28,953 nucleotides of DNA from a virus, in the IMG/VR virus record IMGVR_UViG_3300025822_000020, positions 1 to 28,953 of that record. One strand, given 5' to 3'. Within the stretch, counting starts at the first letter, position 1. Each line of letters begins with the position of its first letter. The position numbers were made by a program, and so were the translations under genes. Below the pieces are notes generated by a model, which had not been told where the DNA came from, did not search any database, and saw nothing but the letters and a program-made list of their open reading frames with translations. This document shows positions 15,140 to 25,600 of this stretch, one piece after another.

Positions 15140-15700
15140 TTACTCTGTTATAGGTTCACCTAATAAATTTTCTTGAGGGAAAAAAGTGTGTGTGTATTTT
15201 AAAACTTCAACATAAGATGTTAAAGCTATTATTTGAGCTTCAAAATCATTTGCTTTATTTCTTATATCTGCTCTTTCGTATGCCACATCATCTGGAATAG
15301 CTACAGTTGTATCTGCTTTCCTAATAACATACCAGTCTGTTGCTTGTAATAATTTACCCGCTTCAGTGTTTACAGCTTGTATTTTTGATTTCTTTAAAGC
15401 TTCAATGTCATAAACAGGTTTTGTTTCAATAACAACATCGTTTTCATCTTTAATTTCTGTTACAGCATTAAAATCAATATCATCAACCGTGTGAGTAAAG
15501 ATTTCTTTAGCAGCATCAAAGAACATAGCTGATAAACGCTGTGTTTGGCTATCATAGGATGGTGTAGCTACATCGTAGAAACCAAATGCTTTTGGATCTG
15601 CTACTTTTGTAAAGTTAAGGTGTAAACCTTTGTCATCTTCCCAAGTTGATGGTAGACGTCTAAATGTTTTAATGTTTCCGTTTAGTTGTATTGCTTTCAT
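15140..15700 (-). CDS. Tail-fibre assembly chaperone-like protein
   Basis: This is a 186-residue protein. The N-terminus is beta-like (MKAIQLNGNIKTFRRLPSTW), typical of short tail-fibre associated proteins. The C-terminal half is helical with TEAGKLLQATDWYVIRKADT (about 112-131), then a segment with ADIRNKANDFEAQIIALTSY. The 'LL..TDWYV.R' plus charged helix pattern is that of C-terminal domains in phage tail assembly chaperone proteins, which help fibres trimerise. It lies 1 base upstream of the LamG adhesin start (15138) and 5 bases after the small beta protein, so it likely assists that adhesin. A fibre component rather than a chaperone remains possible. Confidence 0.6.
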   Translation of the reverse strand: MKAIQLNGNIKTFRRLPSTWEDDKGLHLNFTKVADPKAFGFYDVATPSYDSQTQRLSAMFFDAAKEIFTHTVDDIDFNAVTEIKDENDVVIETKPVYDIEALKKSKIQAVNTEAGKLLQATDWYVIRKADTTVAIPDDVAYERADIRNKANDFEAQIIALTSYVEVLKYTHTFFPQENLLGEPITE

Positions 15701-15705
15701 CTTTT

Positions 15706-16020
15706 TTATTGAGCTTTAGATATTGATAACCAGTAGTCGCCATCTGCAGCAACTGCTATTTGTATAAAGTTTGAAACGGTACCATCATAAGCGCCGTTAA
15801 TTATTTTTGTTCCAACAGGAAATGTAGGTACAAAAGATCCAGTAAGTATTAAATCTTTAACCATACCAGTTTCAGCATTTGAAAATGTAAAAGTTGTATC
15901 TGCTGTTAATGTTTTAGTAAATACCGCAGCACTAGAAAAATCTATATCACTAGCTGCTACAGCTGCTGATGTTGTAAACTCTGTGCCTAATACACCGTAT
16001 TTTATTTTTGTTAGTGCCAT
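15706..16020 (-). CDS. Small beta-rich tail protein (copy B)
   Basis: This is a 104-residue protein and a clear paralog of the 102-aa gene at 18072-18380. The two align almost without gaps from MALTKI through EFTTS, VFTKT, TADTTF, GMVKDL, FVPTFP, YDG and SN to the YW.SIS ending. It is all beta in appearance, with Thr/Ala/Ser richness, no cysteines and no enzyme motif. The plan (MALT.I..G.., DFS, FTKTLTADTTFTFSN, G.KI..G.YDG) is like small decoration, fibre-tip or baseplate-adjacent proteins encoded with tail fibres. Its A-rich leader (AAAAAATAAAAA before ATG) is typical of this phage. The two copies each sit beside a LamG gene, pointing to module duplication. Confidence 0.75.
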   Translation of the reverse strand: MALTKIKYGVLGTEFTTSAAVAASDIDFSSAAVFTKTLTADTTFTFSNAETGMVKDLILTGSFVPTFPVGTKIINGAYDGTVSNFIQIAVAADGDYWLSISKAQ

Positions 16021-16034
16021 TTTTTATTTTTTAA

Positions 16035-18071
16035 TTATATACCTTCATCGTAAAGTGTTGTTACTTCGCTTGGAGAAACTGCCTTGTTAAAGAATCTTAC
16101 TTGGTCTATTAAGCCGTTGAAGTAATTATCATTTCCACCATCGCTTCTTCTACCAAATACCCACCTTAAAGTTGAATCAAGACTCATATTTGGGTACACC
16201 ATAGGCGTTGATTGAATTAAAGAGCCGTTCTTGTATATTTTCATAGTAGAACTTTCTCTAACACAAACTATATTCGTCCAAACATTTAAGTCTGTTGTTG
16301 TGATAGCAACATCTCCATTAGCGCCGCCTGGATATGATACAAAATTTGTACTTGAACCATTTACAACTAATCCAATATATTGATAAGATGGAGCGTACTC
16401 ATTTATAGCAAAAACATTTTTTGTTCCACTTGGTAATGAAGATGTATACATCCAAAGTGAAAAAGAAAAATCTTGTGTTTTATCGTTTAAATTAACTATA
16501 CTGTTATAAGTTATTGGTGTTGTAATATAAGAACTTGTACCATTAAAAACACCCGCAAAGTCAAACTCCCCATTACCATAGTTAGGATTTGTAAACGTAC
16601 CATCATAAGTTCCTGTTTCATCGGCAGCAGTACCATCTAATTTGTAGTAAGCTACACAACTATTATCTCCTAAAATTTGAGTAACACCTGCTTCTCTTGT
16701 TGTATTAGCACAAGCAGTTTCATTGTATAATGTAGTAACCTCTGTAGAATTTAAGGCTTTGTTGAATATACGAACTTGGTCTATTGAGCCGTCAAAGAAG
16801 CCAAAAGTTCCGGCTGAATATTGATAAGCCCCTATATGCGGTCTCATAGGGTAAGAAGCGTTTGTAATAAAACCAGAAGTAGTATGAGTAGAATCTAACT
16901 GACCATTAATATATATTTTTGCTTCAGATTGAGTATTAGTAACAACAACATTAGTCCAAGTATTTAAAGATACTGACCCTGTTGAATTATAATGTTGTGA
17001 TGCACCGCCATTATAATTACTTACTCTAATTATATTTCCAGTCATTTTTCTTATAAACCAACCTAATTCTGCATTTCCATTAACATAACCCCAATTACCT
17101 ACAATGGTTTGACTATTTTGGTCGCTTACAGAATTTATCCAAGCACTTGCTGTATAAGAAGTTAAAAAATTTAAAGAATTGTCTTGCAATTTAATCCTAC
17201 TACTACTACCATTAAACACCCCTGCTAAATCAAACTCTCCTACTCCATAAGAAACATCAGTAGGTGTTCCACTATAATTACCGCTTAAATCATTAGCATT
17301 ACCATCTAATTGGTATGTAGCAATACAAGAGCTGTCTCCTAATATATCTAAGGTATCTACTGTACCTCCACAAATACATAGTTCTTCTGTATATAAAGCC
17401 TCTACTTCTAAAGGGGTTAATGCGGTGTTGAATATACGAACTTGGTCTAATGAGCCATTTAAAGGAGAATTGTTAGACTCTCTATTTCCTATATATGCTG
17501 AACTTGAATTTGTCATATTCATAGAGCCGCTTACTGTTTGGCTTTCTATGTGCTGACCATCTAAATATAAGCTGAAACTGCCTGAATAATCTCCTACCGC
17601 TACTATATGCCTCCATCCTGTTCCTTCTAAGTTTTCGCTATTTGAACTCATAGAAACATTATTGCCGCTGCCATCTTCAAAACCAAATTGTATTCTTGGT
17701 GTAGATGTTCTTGTGTAAAGTCTTACATATTCTCCATTAGCTACCCAAAAACCTTTTCCAAATATTTGTCCGCCCATTGAATTAGTATTAATCCAAGCAG
17801 AAATAGTAAAATTATTTGATAAAGTAGTATTTAAAACATTACCTAAATTAATTACAGACGTACTCCCATTAAAAACACCTGCTTGACCAAATACACCTGT
17901 GCCATAAGTAACATTTGTAGCAGTACCATTATAGTTCCCACTAACATCGTTAGCGTTACCGTTTAATTGATACAAAGCTACACCATTGCCTGCAAATGGA
18001 TCATAAGCATCTACTATGTCTACACATCCCGCGGCGGTATTATTTGATTTAATTAGTCTACTACTTATCAT
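16035..18071 (-). CDS. Triple-LamG adhesin (tail/receptor-binding protein)
   Basis: This is a 678-residue protein made of three concanavalin-A-like/LamG domains, at about 31-228, 248-450 and 471-677. Each begins with a Y.L.G.A.D.(S)G.Y.G pattern (VALYQLNGNANDVSGNYNGT, ATYQLDGNANDLSGNYSGT, VAYYKLDGTAADETGTYDGT). Each then has G.AGVFNG(S/T)S, a central SLYLDG/KIYINGQL strand, and a DQVRIFN.AL/..EV..LY ending. The N-terminal 30 residues are shared with the 898-aa adhesin and probably attach it to the tail. LamG domains bind carbohydrate, so a role in recognising host polysaccharide is likely. It directly follows the small beta protein (18072 next to 18071). The domain number is the obvious difference from its partner. 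Confidence 0.88.
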   Translation of the reverse strand: MISSRLIKSNNTAAGCVDIVDAYDPFAGNGVALYQLNGNANDVSGNYNGTATNVTYGTGVFGQAGVFNGSTSVINLGNVLNTTLSNNFTISAWINTNSMGGQIFGKGFWVANGEYVRLYTRTSTPRIQFGFEDGSGNNVSMSSNSENLEGTGWRHIVAVGDYSGSFSLYLDGQHIESQTVSGSMNMTNSSSAYIGNRESNNSPLNGSLDQVRIFNTALTPLEVEALYTEELCICGGTVDTLDILGDSSCIATYQLDGNANDLSGNYSGTPTDVSYGVGEFDLAGVFNGSSSRIKLQDNSLNFLTSYTASAWINSVSDQNSQTIVGNWGYVNGNAELGWFIRKMTGNIIRVSNYNGGASQHYNSTGSVSLNTWTNVVVTNTQSEAKIYINGQLDSTHTTSGFITNASYPMRPHIGAYQYSAGTFGFFDGSIDQVRIFNKALNSTEVTTLYNETACANTTREAGVTQILGDNSCVAYYKLDGTAADETGTYDGTFTNPNYGNGEFDFAGVFNGTSSYITTPITYNSIVNLNDKTQDFSFSLWMYTSSLPSGTKNVFAINEYAPSYQYIGLVVNGSSTNFVSYPGGANGDVAITTTDLNVWTNIVCVRESSTMKIYKNGSLIQSTPMVYPNMSLDSTLRWVFGRRSDGGNDNYFNGLIDQVRFFNKAVSPSEVTTLYDEGI

Positions 18072-18380
18072 TTATTGTGAGATTGAGATCCAGTATTCAG
18101 AAGCACCAGTAACCACTATTTGTATTAAGTTAGATACACTACCGTCATATGTTCCAGCAACTAAAGTAGTACCAGCTGGGAATGTTGGTACAAATGCACC
18201 TGTTACAATTAAGTCTTTAACCATACCAATACCAGTGTTACTAAATATAAACGTGGTATCCGCAGTCATAGTTTTTGTAAATACCTGTGAAGCAGAAAAG
18301 TCTAAAGTTTCAGCGGCTACAACTGAGCTAGTTGTAAACTCATCACCCATTATTCCGTATATTATCTTTGTCAGTGCCAT
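18072..18380 (-). CDS. Small beta-rich tail protein (copy A)
   Basis: This is a 102-residue beta-rich paralog of the 104-aa protein at 15706-16020, with the same motifs in the same order: MALTKI, EFTTS, VFTKTMTADTTF, GMVKDLIVTGAFVPTFP, YDG.VSN.IQI and EYWISISQ. There are no cysteines, membrane segments or catalytic residues. Copy A precedes the triple-LamG adhesin with no gap, while copy B lies two genes before the other LamG adhesin. That pairing suggests each copy serves an adhesin, for example as a tip or collar piece. The function is inferred from position. Confidence 0.75.
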   Translation of the reverse strand: MALTKIIYGIMGDEFTTSSVVAAETLDFSASQVFTKTMTADTTFIFSNTGIGMVKDLIVTGAFVPTFPAGTTLVAGTYDGSVSNLIQIVVTGASEYWISISQ

Positions 18381-18383
18381 TTA

Positions 18384-18731
18384 TTAAGGTTTTACTGGTC
18401 TAGTACCGTTTGGAAAATCTGATTGAGCTGGGTAATCCCTTAGCTCTTGTCTGTATGTCATATAAGCAGCATGCTGCGGATGGTCAGTTAATGGAACAAT
18501 GAAATCACTTGATTGTAATTCCGAATCTCTCCAAAACTTTTCTTCAGCAGTTTTTTCTTCTAAAGTTTTTACTGTAGCAGCAAATACACCGTTAGAGTAG
18601 CTAAATCCTATGCTAACTTCTTGGCCTGTTACATTAACCGTTTCTTCTTGCAAAGTTGCAGCAAACTCATCAGAGGCTACTATTACATTATCTACTTTAC
18701 CTTCTTTTATTATAGCTATTAAGTTTTCCAT
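18384..18731 (-). CDS. Phage tail assembly chaperone-like protein
   Basis: This is a 115-residue protein if started at the ATG complementary to 18729-18731. The frame is open to 18746, but that longer start overlaps the previous stop by 13 bases and adds only MVRIK. The N-terminal half is a beta-like domain (IAIIKEGKVDNVIVASDEF). The C-terminal third, FWRDSELQSSDFIVPLTDHP (about 82-101) and then HAAYMTYRQELRDYPAQSDF, matches the 'RD.EL..SD....D.P......Y..YRQ.LRD.P' plan of the tail assembly chaperone C-terminal domain (Phage_tail_APC type). It probably assists trimerisation of the neighbouring glycine-rich or LamG fibres. Confidence 0.75.
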   Translation of the reverse strand: MENLIAIIKEGKVDNVIVASDEFAATLQEETVNVTGQEVSIGFSYSNGVFAATVKTLEEKTAEEKFWRDSELQSSDFIVPLTDHPQHAAYMTYRQELRDYPAQSDFPNGTRPVKP

Positions 18732-18733
18732 TT

Positions 18734-19303
18734 TTATTCGTACCATTTAATTAAACAATATCCTGAACCAGCAGCATTTCCATTTTGTGAACCTTGTCCT
18801 GAATTAGCTTTTCCTCTTGTTACACCTCCAAAACCTACACTTGCTGAACCTCCTGCTCCATAACCAAAAACTCCACTTCCACCTGATCCAGCACCATAAC
18901 CCCCGCTGACGTATTGAGCAGCAAAACCAGCACCCATTCTATCTACTTGTGAGCTGCCAGAACTTCCTTTTCCTCCAAGTGACGTTATATCTGTTCCCCC
19001 TGCTGATGAACCAGTAAATACACTACTACCTCCTGTTCCACCACTTGCAGCTGCTGCACCAATCGTTACAATACAATCAGATGTAGATGTTAAGTACATA
19101 TTCTGTATAATAACTTCTCCCCCACTACCTCCGTAATTATTACTTGACGAACGTCCACCTCCAGCAACTAAAAACACCTCTATATAACCTCCTGCATCTA
19201 TTAATGCTTGAGATGGCGTAAAAGTTCCTGAAGAATTAAACTCTTCAAACTTAGGGGTTAAACCTCCACCACCAGATGGAAAAAAATCTGTTAAATTACT
19301 CAT
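18734..19303 (-). CDS. Glycine-rich tail adhesin
   Basis: This is a 189-residue protein with a Gly/Ser-rich body. It opens NLTDFFPSGGGGLTPKFEEF and has a strand with SSGTFTPSQALIDAGGYIEV (about 24-43) and FLVAGGG. Glycine-rich loops fill about 50-175 (GYGAGSGGSGVFGYGAGGSA), and it closes with GSGYCLIKWYE. This plan matches the glycine-rich domain of phage adhesins, in which a polyglycine sandwich forms the receptor-binding tip, as in T4-like gp38 and related tail proteins. A tail-assembly chaperone-like gene follows within a few bases. Host recognition is inferred from the family; the receptor is unknown. Confidence 0.78.
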   Translation of the reverse strand: MSNLTDFFPSGGGGLTPKFEEFNSSGTFTPSQALIDAGGYIEVFLVAGGGRSSSNNYGGSGGEVIIQNMYLTSTSDCIVTIGAAAASGGTGGSSVFTGSSAGGTDITSLGGKGSSGSSQVDRMGAGFAAQYVSGGYGAGSGGSGVFGYGAGGSASVGFGGVTRGKANSGQGSQNGNAAGSGYCLIKWYE

Positions 19304-19317
19304 ATCTTTTTATTATT

Positions 19318-22300
19318 TTATAATCCTACTATTACCCAACCTTTTGTTGCTCCTGAATATATTAACTCAAATGAAGCTGAAGGTGTATCTAAAGTTAAAT
19401 CAGACGCCGCACCCATTATTAAACTACCATTTCTACCTAATATACAAGTAGCAACCTCAGATAAGTTACTTATTTTAATTGAATCACCATTTGCAGGCGA
19501 GGCTGGTAATGTTAATGTTAAATCAGCAGTTAATACGTATAAGTTGTTCTTGCTTGCTGTAGTACTAGCCGATATTGTATTAACGCCATAATTTACTTGT
19601 TCGTTTTGAACCAGTGATACGTTAGATATTATAATCACCTCTATTTCATCACTATTAGCCGGAGCTTCAGAAAAAGATAAGGTTGTACCAACAATTGTAA
19701 ATGTATCTTTGTTTTGGTATGTACCACTTACATATACATCCACAAAGTTAATGCTGGAAGGTGCAACTGTTAACGTATAATCAGTTTGACTACCAGTTCC
19801 AGTAAAATCATTCCTTGTAATTGTATTAGCGCCAGGTGTTACATTTGAAACAACCACTGACATAACCTCAACAGATCCATTATTTGGCGGTGCTGTAGTA
19901 AAAGTAAGTGTAGTACCAGTTATTGAGTACGTTTCTTTTTCTTGGTAAACACCAGCGATATAAACACTTGTGAATAATGTAGAGAAAGGCTGAACAGATA
20001 AAGTAAAAGCAACTGTAGTACCATCACCTACAAAATCATCTTTAGCAATTGAGCTTGAAGAAGATGCTGCAATAGTTACATTGTTACTTCCGTCATCTGT
20101 TAAACTAATACCTGAACCAGCAACAAGCTTAACTGTGTCAGTTGTACCAGTTGAAGGTATTAAGTTTAAATTGACATCGTCTCCAGATTGTGCACTAGAA
20201 TAGTCATAGGTTGTTCCAGCAACTGTCACCCATTGGTTATCACCACGAAGGAACGTGGTTGCATCAGGTGTGCCCGTAGCACTTAAAGACGATGTTATAG
20301 TAATATCTCCAGTAGTTGTGTCTGCGGTTGTAGATATAAAAGTACTACTACCACCGGTAACTGAATTAGCTATATTTGTATTTTTCCAATAACTATTAGT
20401 TGAATCCCAAGTTATAGATTGATTGTTTTGTACATTAGTTATAAGTACATCATGCAATTCACTTAGTTCAGGGCCATTTTGTATTTTAACAAATATAGAT
20501 CCATTGTTTTGTTGTATCCTAACAGCATATCCTAAAAACACCGCGTGAGCAGGTGTAGCCGGTATTGTATTTTGAATACCACCAGGTACTGTTGGAGAAA
20601 GCCACAATGTATCGCCGTTATCCCAAAGACTTGTATCAATACCCTCAATTAAACCTTCTAAAGTAACTGGGCCAATTGAGTTATTTGGTATAGCTAATGA
20701 TGTTATACCAAATGTTTTAGATGAATGTTCATCATTATCAGCTAAAGCTAACACAACATTAACGTGGTCACTAGCGCCAGAACCGCCAACTATATATACT
20801 GCTGAACCAGCTGGTATTTCACTACCAGTTTGATTCCTTACATCATAAACTAAATTACTAACCGATTGTGCTTGAGCAACATTAACTGTAACATCATTAC
20901 CAACCGCTGTAGCTGTAACACCAGCACCTGTGAAATTAAATGAAGCAACACTTGGTGTAACTTGTACCCCTTCTTCAGATACAGGTATTGGATTTCCAGA
21001 AGCACTTACAATAGGATTTGCTGGATCTGTATTATCTACAGTTACATTTGCACCAGCTACTACAGATTCAACTATATTAGAAGGTATAATATCACCTACT
21101 TTTAAGTTAACAAATCCATCAACAACAGTAAAGTTGTCTGTATCAAAACCAGCTAAACCTCTAATAGCCGTAGCTGTAGTACCTGCCGTAGCTAAATCAA
21201 TATTACTTTGAACCGTAGTCCAATCAGTTAAAGCCCCTGTTCCAGCAGCTAAATCTGTTTCGGCAATAAGTACATCACCAACTTTGACCGTTTCACCATA
21301 AAACGTTCCGTCCACTGTAACCGTATATGTCCAACCTTGAGTAACAGCTATTTGAGTACCTCTGCTATCAAGAACTGGGGTATTTGTAGAAGCATCGTAG
21401 CTTCCTTGGTATATTAATCCGCCAACAACAGCATTGTCTACATATGTTTTAACAGCTAGTTGAGAAGGTACGACCGTATCTGAAGAAGAACCACCACCTA
21501 AAGCTACATCCTCTGAAACAAACTGTATATTCGCTGTAGAAGTTTCAGTGTAAGGTATTAAGCCAGGTGCATTAACAGTTACATCACCTAAGCCAGTTAC
21601 TGGACTTAATGTTATGTTATCACCAGCTATTAAAGATGTAACGCCTCCTTGAGACGTAGAATTTATTGTTACAATACCAGTTCCACCTACTGGAGATATT
21701 GATATATCATTACCAGCTACTATTTGTGTTACCCCAGAATCTGAAGATATATTAAACGTAGGATATGTACCTGTAACAGTTGTATCACCACTTCCTGTTA
21801 TAACAACAGTTTGATCAGGTGCTGTGTTTGTAATAGTTGAATTTCCAGTTGCACTACTTATAGATATACCAGTACCTGCAATATTAGATAACACTCCGGT
21901 GTTACTAACTATAGGATCCGCAGGGTTACTGTTATCAACAGCAATACCAGTACCAGCATTTACAGAAGTAACAGTACCACCACCAGCAGGCACAGCCCAC
22001 ACATTATCACCTCTTAAAAAGTTTGATGACGTTGGAGAACCTCCAGCAGATAATTGGGCCGTTATAGTTACAGCGCCATTCGTAGAGGAATTAGGTGTTA
22101 AATTTATAAATTGACTATCCTGAGTTGTAATTGTAGTTACAGGGGTAGACCATCTATTGTCACCTCTTAAGTAGTTTGAACTACTAGGTGTACCTATTGC
22201 AGATAAACTAGAAGATATGGTTACATTACCAGTAGATGATAAAACAGGCGTTGAACTAACAAAAGTTGAATTTGAACCTACAATTGATAATACACCAGTG

Positions 22301-22596
22301 TTACCTATTGTTATTCCATTTGTGCCATTATCAGATATTGATATGCCAGCACCTCTTAAAAGGTTTACAGCGCTTATTGCTCCTAGATTACTAGTTAATA
22401 CAATATTTGCATTTAACCCAGCTGCTTGACTAGATAAAGTATAGCCTCCTAATAAATTGGCTATATCACCTATATTAAAGGTTCTTGTTGGATTACCATC
22501 TACAGGCGTACCAGAGGCACCGTCATATGTAACAGTACCTATTAGTAAGTCTGAAGCCTTAGGCGTAGCCGTTGGATAACTATATATTATTGCCAT
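19318..22596 (-). CDS. Long tail fibre protein with shared MAIIYSY N-terminus
   Basis: This is a 1,092-residue beta-rich fibre. Residues 1-50 (MAIIYSYPTATPKASDLLIG...) resemble the start of the 1,101-aa protein and are probably the attachment domain. Triplex-like repeats contain LRGDN.W units at about 143-149, 194-200 and 783-789. A middle domain (about 580-715) has RNQTGSEIPAGSAVYIVGGS and LADNDEHSSKTFGITSLAI. Two tandem FTGDGTT/FTGTGSQ-type units (about 853-916 and 929-991) each contain a VYI.G.YQ.K strand and the APP/APA turn seen in T7-like and cyanophage fibres. The C-terminus (about 1010-1092) is a compact beta domain ending SGATKGWVIVGL. An A-rich leader precedes the ATG. Confidence 0.82.
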   Translation of the reverse strand: MAIIYSYPTATPKASDLLIGTVTYDGASGTPVDGNPTRTFNIGDIANLLGGYTLSSQAAGLNANIVLTSNLGAISAVNLLRGAGISISDNGTNGITIGNTGVLSIVGSNSTFVSSTPVLSSTGNVTISSSLSAIGTPSSSNYLRGDNRWSTPVTTITTQDSQFINLTPNSSTNGAVTITAQLSAGGSPTSSNFLRGDNVWAVPAGGGTVTSVNAGTGIAVDNSNPADPIVSNTGVLSNIAGTGISISSATGNSTITNTAPDQTVVITGSGDTTVTGTYPTFNISSDSGVTQIVAGNDISISPVGGTGIVTINSTSQGGVTSLIAGDNITLSPVTGLGDVTVNAPGLIPYTETSTANIQFVSEDVALGGGSSSDTVVPSQLAVKTYVDNAVVGGLIYQGSYDASTNTPVLDSRGTQIAVTQGWTYTVTVDGTFYGETVKVGDVLIAETDLAAGTGALTDWTTVQSNIDLATAGTTATAIRGLAGFDTDNFTVVDGFVNLKVGDIIPSNIVESVVAGANVTVDNTDPANPIVSASGNPIPVSEEGVQVTPSVASFNFTGAGVTATAVGNDVTVNVAQAQSVSNLVYDVRNQTGSEIPAGSAVYIVGGSGASDHVNVVLALADNDEHSSKTFGITSLAIPNNSIGPVTLEGLIEGIDTSLWDNGDTLWLSPTVPGGIQNTIPATPAHAVFLGYAVRIQQNNGSIFVKIQNGPELSELHDVLITNVQNNQSITWDSTNSYWKNTNIANSVTGGSSTFISTTADTTTGDITITSSLSATGTPDATTFLRGDNQWVTVAGTTYDYSSAQSGDDVNLNLIPSTGTTDTVKLVAGSGISLTDDGSNNVTIAASSSSSIAKDDFVGDGTTVAFTLSVQPFSTLFTSVYIAGVYQEKETYSITGTTLTFTTAPPNNGSVEVMSVVVSNVTPGANTITRNDFTGTGSQTDYTLTVAPSSINFVDVYVSGTYQNKDTFTIVGTTLSFSEAPANSDEIEVIIISNVSLVQNEQVNYGVNTISASTTASKNNLYVLTADLTLTLPASPANGDSIKISNLSEVATCILGRNGSLIMGAASDLTLDTPSASFELIYSGATKGWVIVGL

Positions 22597-22630
22597 TTTT
22601 TATTTTTAGTTAGTTTTTTTAATTTTTGTA

Positions 22631-25600
22631 TTATACACAATTCCCCACTTCTAATACTTCTCCTCCTCCAACTACTCTGATATAATTATTACTTGACATT
22701 AAGTAATATCCTGCCGCTAAGAATGTTGAACATCCAGCTTCACTGTACACTGTGTCTCCAGCTATTGGATAACTTCCAGCTCCATTGTGGTAATAAGTGT
22801 TTAATCCAATTGCTTCACATACTCCTGCAAAATTACTGTTTGGACCCGCAGCAAATGATGTGCAAGTTGCTGAAGATTCTACAACACCTGAAACAGATTG
22901 CGTTATTGTAGTGTTAGAGTTAGGTATTGTTCCGTTTATAGTACCAGTTCCGTTGTTACTTACATTATCCACCCAAGTTGGCCCTGACGTAAATTCATAA
23001 CCAGGATCTGTAGTTATAGTGTGAACAAACTGATATGAATCACCAGGATTACCTGTTATTGTAGCTCCGGGTGTTAAACTAGTTGTTGTAAATTGATTGT
23101 TAGTTACATTATTGCTAAATGCTAAAGTAACAGTTACTTCATTTGGAATTGCTGTTACGTTACCAGTTACTGTTTGTGTTATATTAGTAGTTCCAGAAAC
23201 GAAAGTACCTGTTATTACAGCAGAAGGGTTCCATGTTGGTCCAGATGTAAATTGATAACCTGTATTAGCAACTATTGAGTTTGTAAACGTGTAAGGGTCA
23301 CCAACATTACCTTGTAACGTTGTAAACCCGCCAAGAGCAGTTGTTGTGTTTGCTGCACCAGTTACGTTATTAGAAAAAGTTAAATTAACATACCCTTGTT
23401 CAGGGCCACATTGACATGTTGACAAAGCATCTAAATCAATTGTTCCAACCTCGGTAGGATCAACGTCATAATATTTGTAACAGTTACTAAAGTAGTTAAA
23501 CGTATCTCCAGCGCCTAAATTAGGTTGAGTACTGTAACCATATTGTAGTTGTGATGAATTAGCACAGTTTTCAATTATATAGTAGTATAATGTTGGAGGA
23601 CATCCAGTTCCTTGACTAGAAGATACACTAATACTAGTGCCTTGCGAAGTTGAAGTTCCAGTTACAATATATGTATCTGACGCATTTGCTAAGTTATATA
23701 TTTGATCATTAGTATTTAATGATATTTGAGTTGTAGTTTGACTTGATGTAAATCCACCAGATTGAGTGCTACACTTAAATAAAGTATAATAAGAATCTGC
23801 AACAGCAGCTATATTTCCAGTTATATTAGTAGTAACCGTTGTATCTGCAGATATTGTACCAGAATTAGGATTAGGCGATACATTAGGGCCGGTTGTCCAT
23901 TCATATCCACTAGGTATAGAAACACCTGTTGAGAAAGAATAATCAAACGGCGGTAAACCTTCTTGGAAAGCACCAGTGTTGTCACCTGTTATACTATAAA
24001 CCTGCTCACCTGTTATACTTGGGTTAACTTGCAGTGTAGCTCTTACTGTTTCAGGTGCTTCTTGAATAGTACCTGTTATTGTAGTTGTTACTACTTGTAA
24101 ACCTGATTGATTAGTTGTACCAGAAGCGTTGTTTATAGTCAAACTAGTAAATTCATATCCAGGCAACGGCGAAACATCTGTATCGAATGCATAAGTAAAT
24201 GGTATAGGTCCTGTTTGTTGAGCACCGTCTAAATCACCACTAGTAACATATCCACCACCAGTAATATTAACAACCAGGTCTAATTCAACAACAGCGTTAG
24301 TGCTTGTTTGTATTACATTACCATTAGCATACATAACAGCTGTTTTACTGCTTGTAGCACTTCCAGATATATCACCAGTGTAAGTTAAGTTTTCTATTGC
24401 ATAACCAGAGTTTGCTGTAGCAACCGGGTTAAATGTATAAGTAACAGGGGAGTCTCCAGAGAAAGAACCAGGTGTAACTGATAAACTAACTTGTGAAGAT
24501 TCACCTGTGAAATTATTTATTAATGATGGCGTTACTGTTACTGGAGGTATTGCAATCGCCTCTATAGTACCAGTTATATTAGTAACAACTGATTGACTAC
24601 CGTTTATTGTTCCAGTAGCATTTGTAATTGTAGGTCCTGATGTAAACTCATAACCACTATTAGCTGATATAGTTGTATTAAATGCGTATGTTAATGGAGA
24701 AGGACCAGATTGTGTTGCACCTGCTAAATCACCACCTAATGTATATTCAACGCCGTTTGTACCTAAACTAGGTGATAGCGTCAATGCAAGTGTAGCTGTT
24801 ATAGGTGGCTCTACTATTTGCTCAACAGTACCTTCTAATATTGTATATACTGTTTCATCAGCAGTACCGAATACCCCTGAAGCGTTTGTTACTGTAGGCC
24901 CTGATGAGAAGTAATAACCAGAATTTGGTGTTATCGTAGTATTAAAAGCATAAGATGCGCCCTCAATACCCGATCTTGTTGCACCAGCTTGATCACCACC
25001 AATTGTATACTCAGTACCTACAATGTTGTTTGTAAACGCTAAAGTATTAGTGTATGATGTCGCAGCACCTACTATAAGGTATAAAGTGTTTGCATTTGGT
25101 GTTAGCGCAGAATATTCAGCTGATGTCAAACTTACTACGTTTTCAACAACTGCTGTTGTAGTAAATGTATCAGTGTCGTTTCTAACGTCACCAACATCAC
25201 CTGCATCAATATAATCTTTTACAAGAGATAAAGAATTAGGTGTTATTGCCCCTAAAGTTGTAGTCTTTACATTTTCAGAGGAATTTTGATTAAAAGCTAT
25301 GAAGTCATCACTTATAGCTGTAGTTTGATTTTCACTAACTTTAATATAATTGTTTAAACCAGTTAAATCAACTGCTAGTACTGGATTTACTGTTGCAGAT
25401 CCACTAACTATATATAACCCACCGTCTGCAGTAACACTTGTCACTGATCCAGATGGTAGTCCTGTAACCCCAATTGTAATACGATTAGAACCATTGTCTG
25501 TTAAAGCAATGTTTGCGCCAGCAGCTAGTGTAACCAACGTCTGCGTAGTATCACTACCAGTAAGCCTTATATTCGCAGCTGTACCGTTTTGCGCACTTGT

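Noticed and set aside
16030-16055. Leftward promoter-like TTTACG...TATAATT near the end of the LamG gene
   Set aside because: It is the last codons of that gene, and the spacing from TACG to the ATAAT block is one base short of the family.
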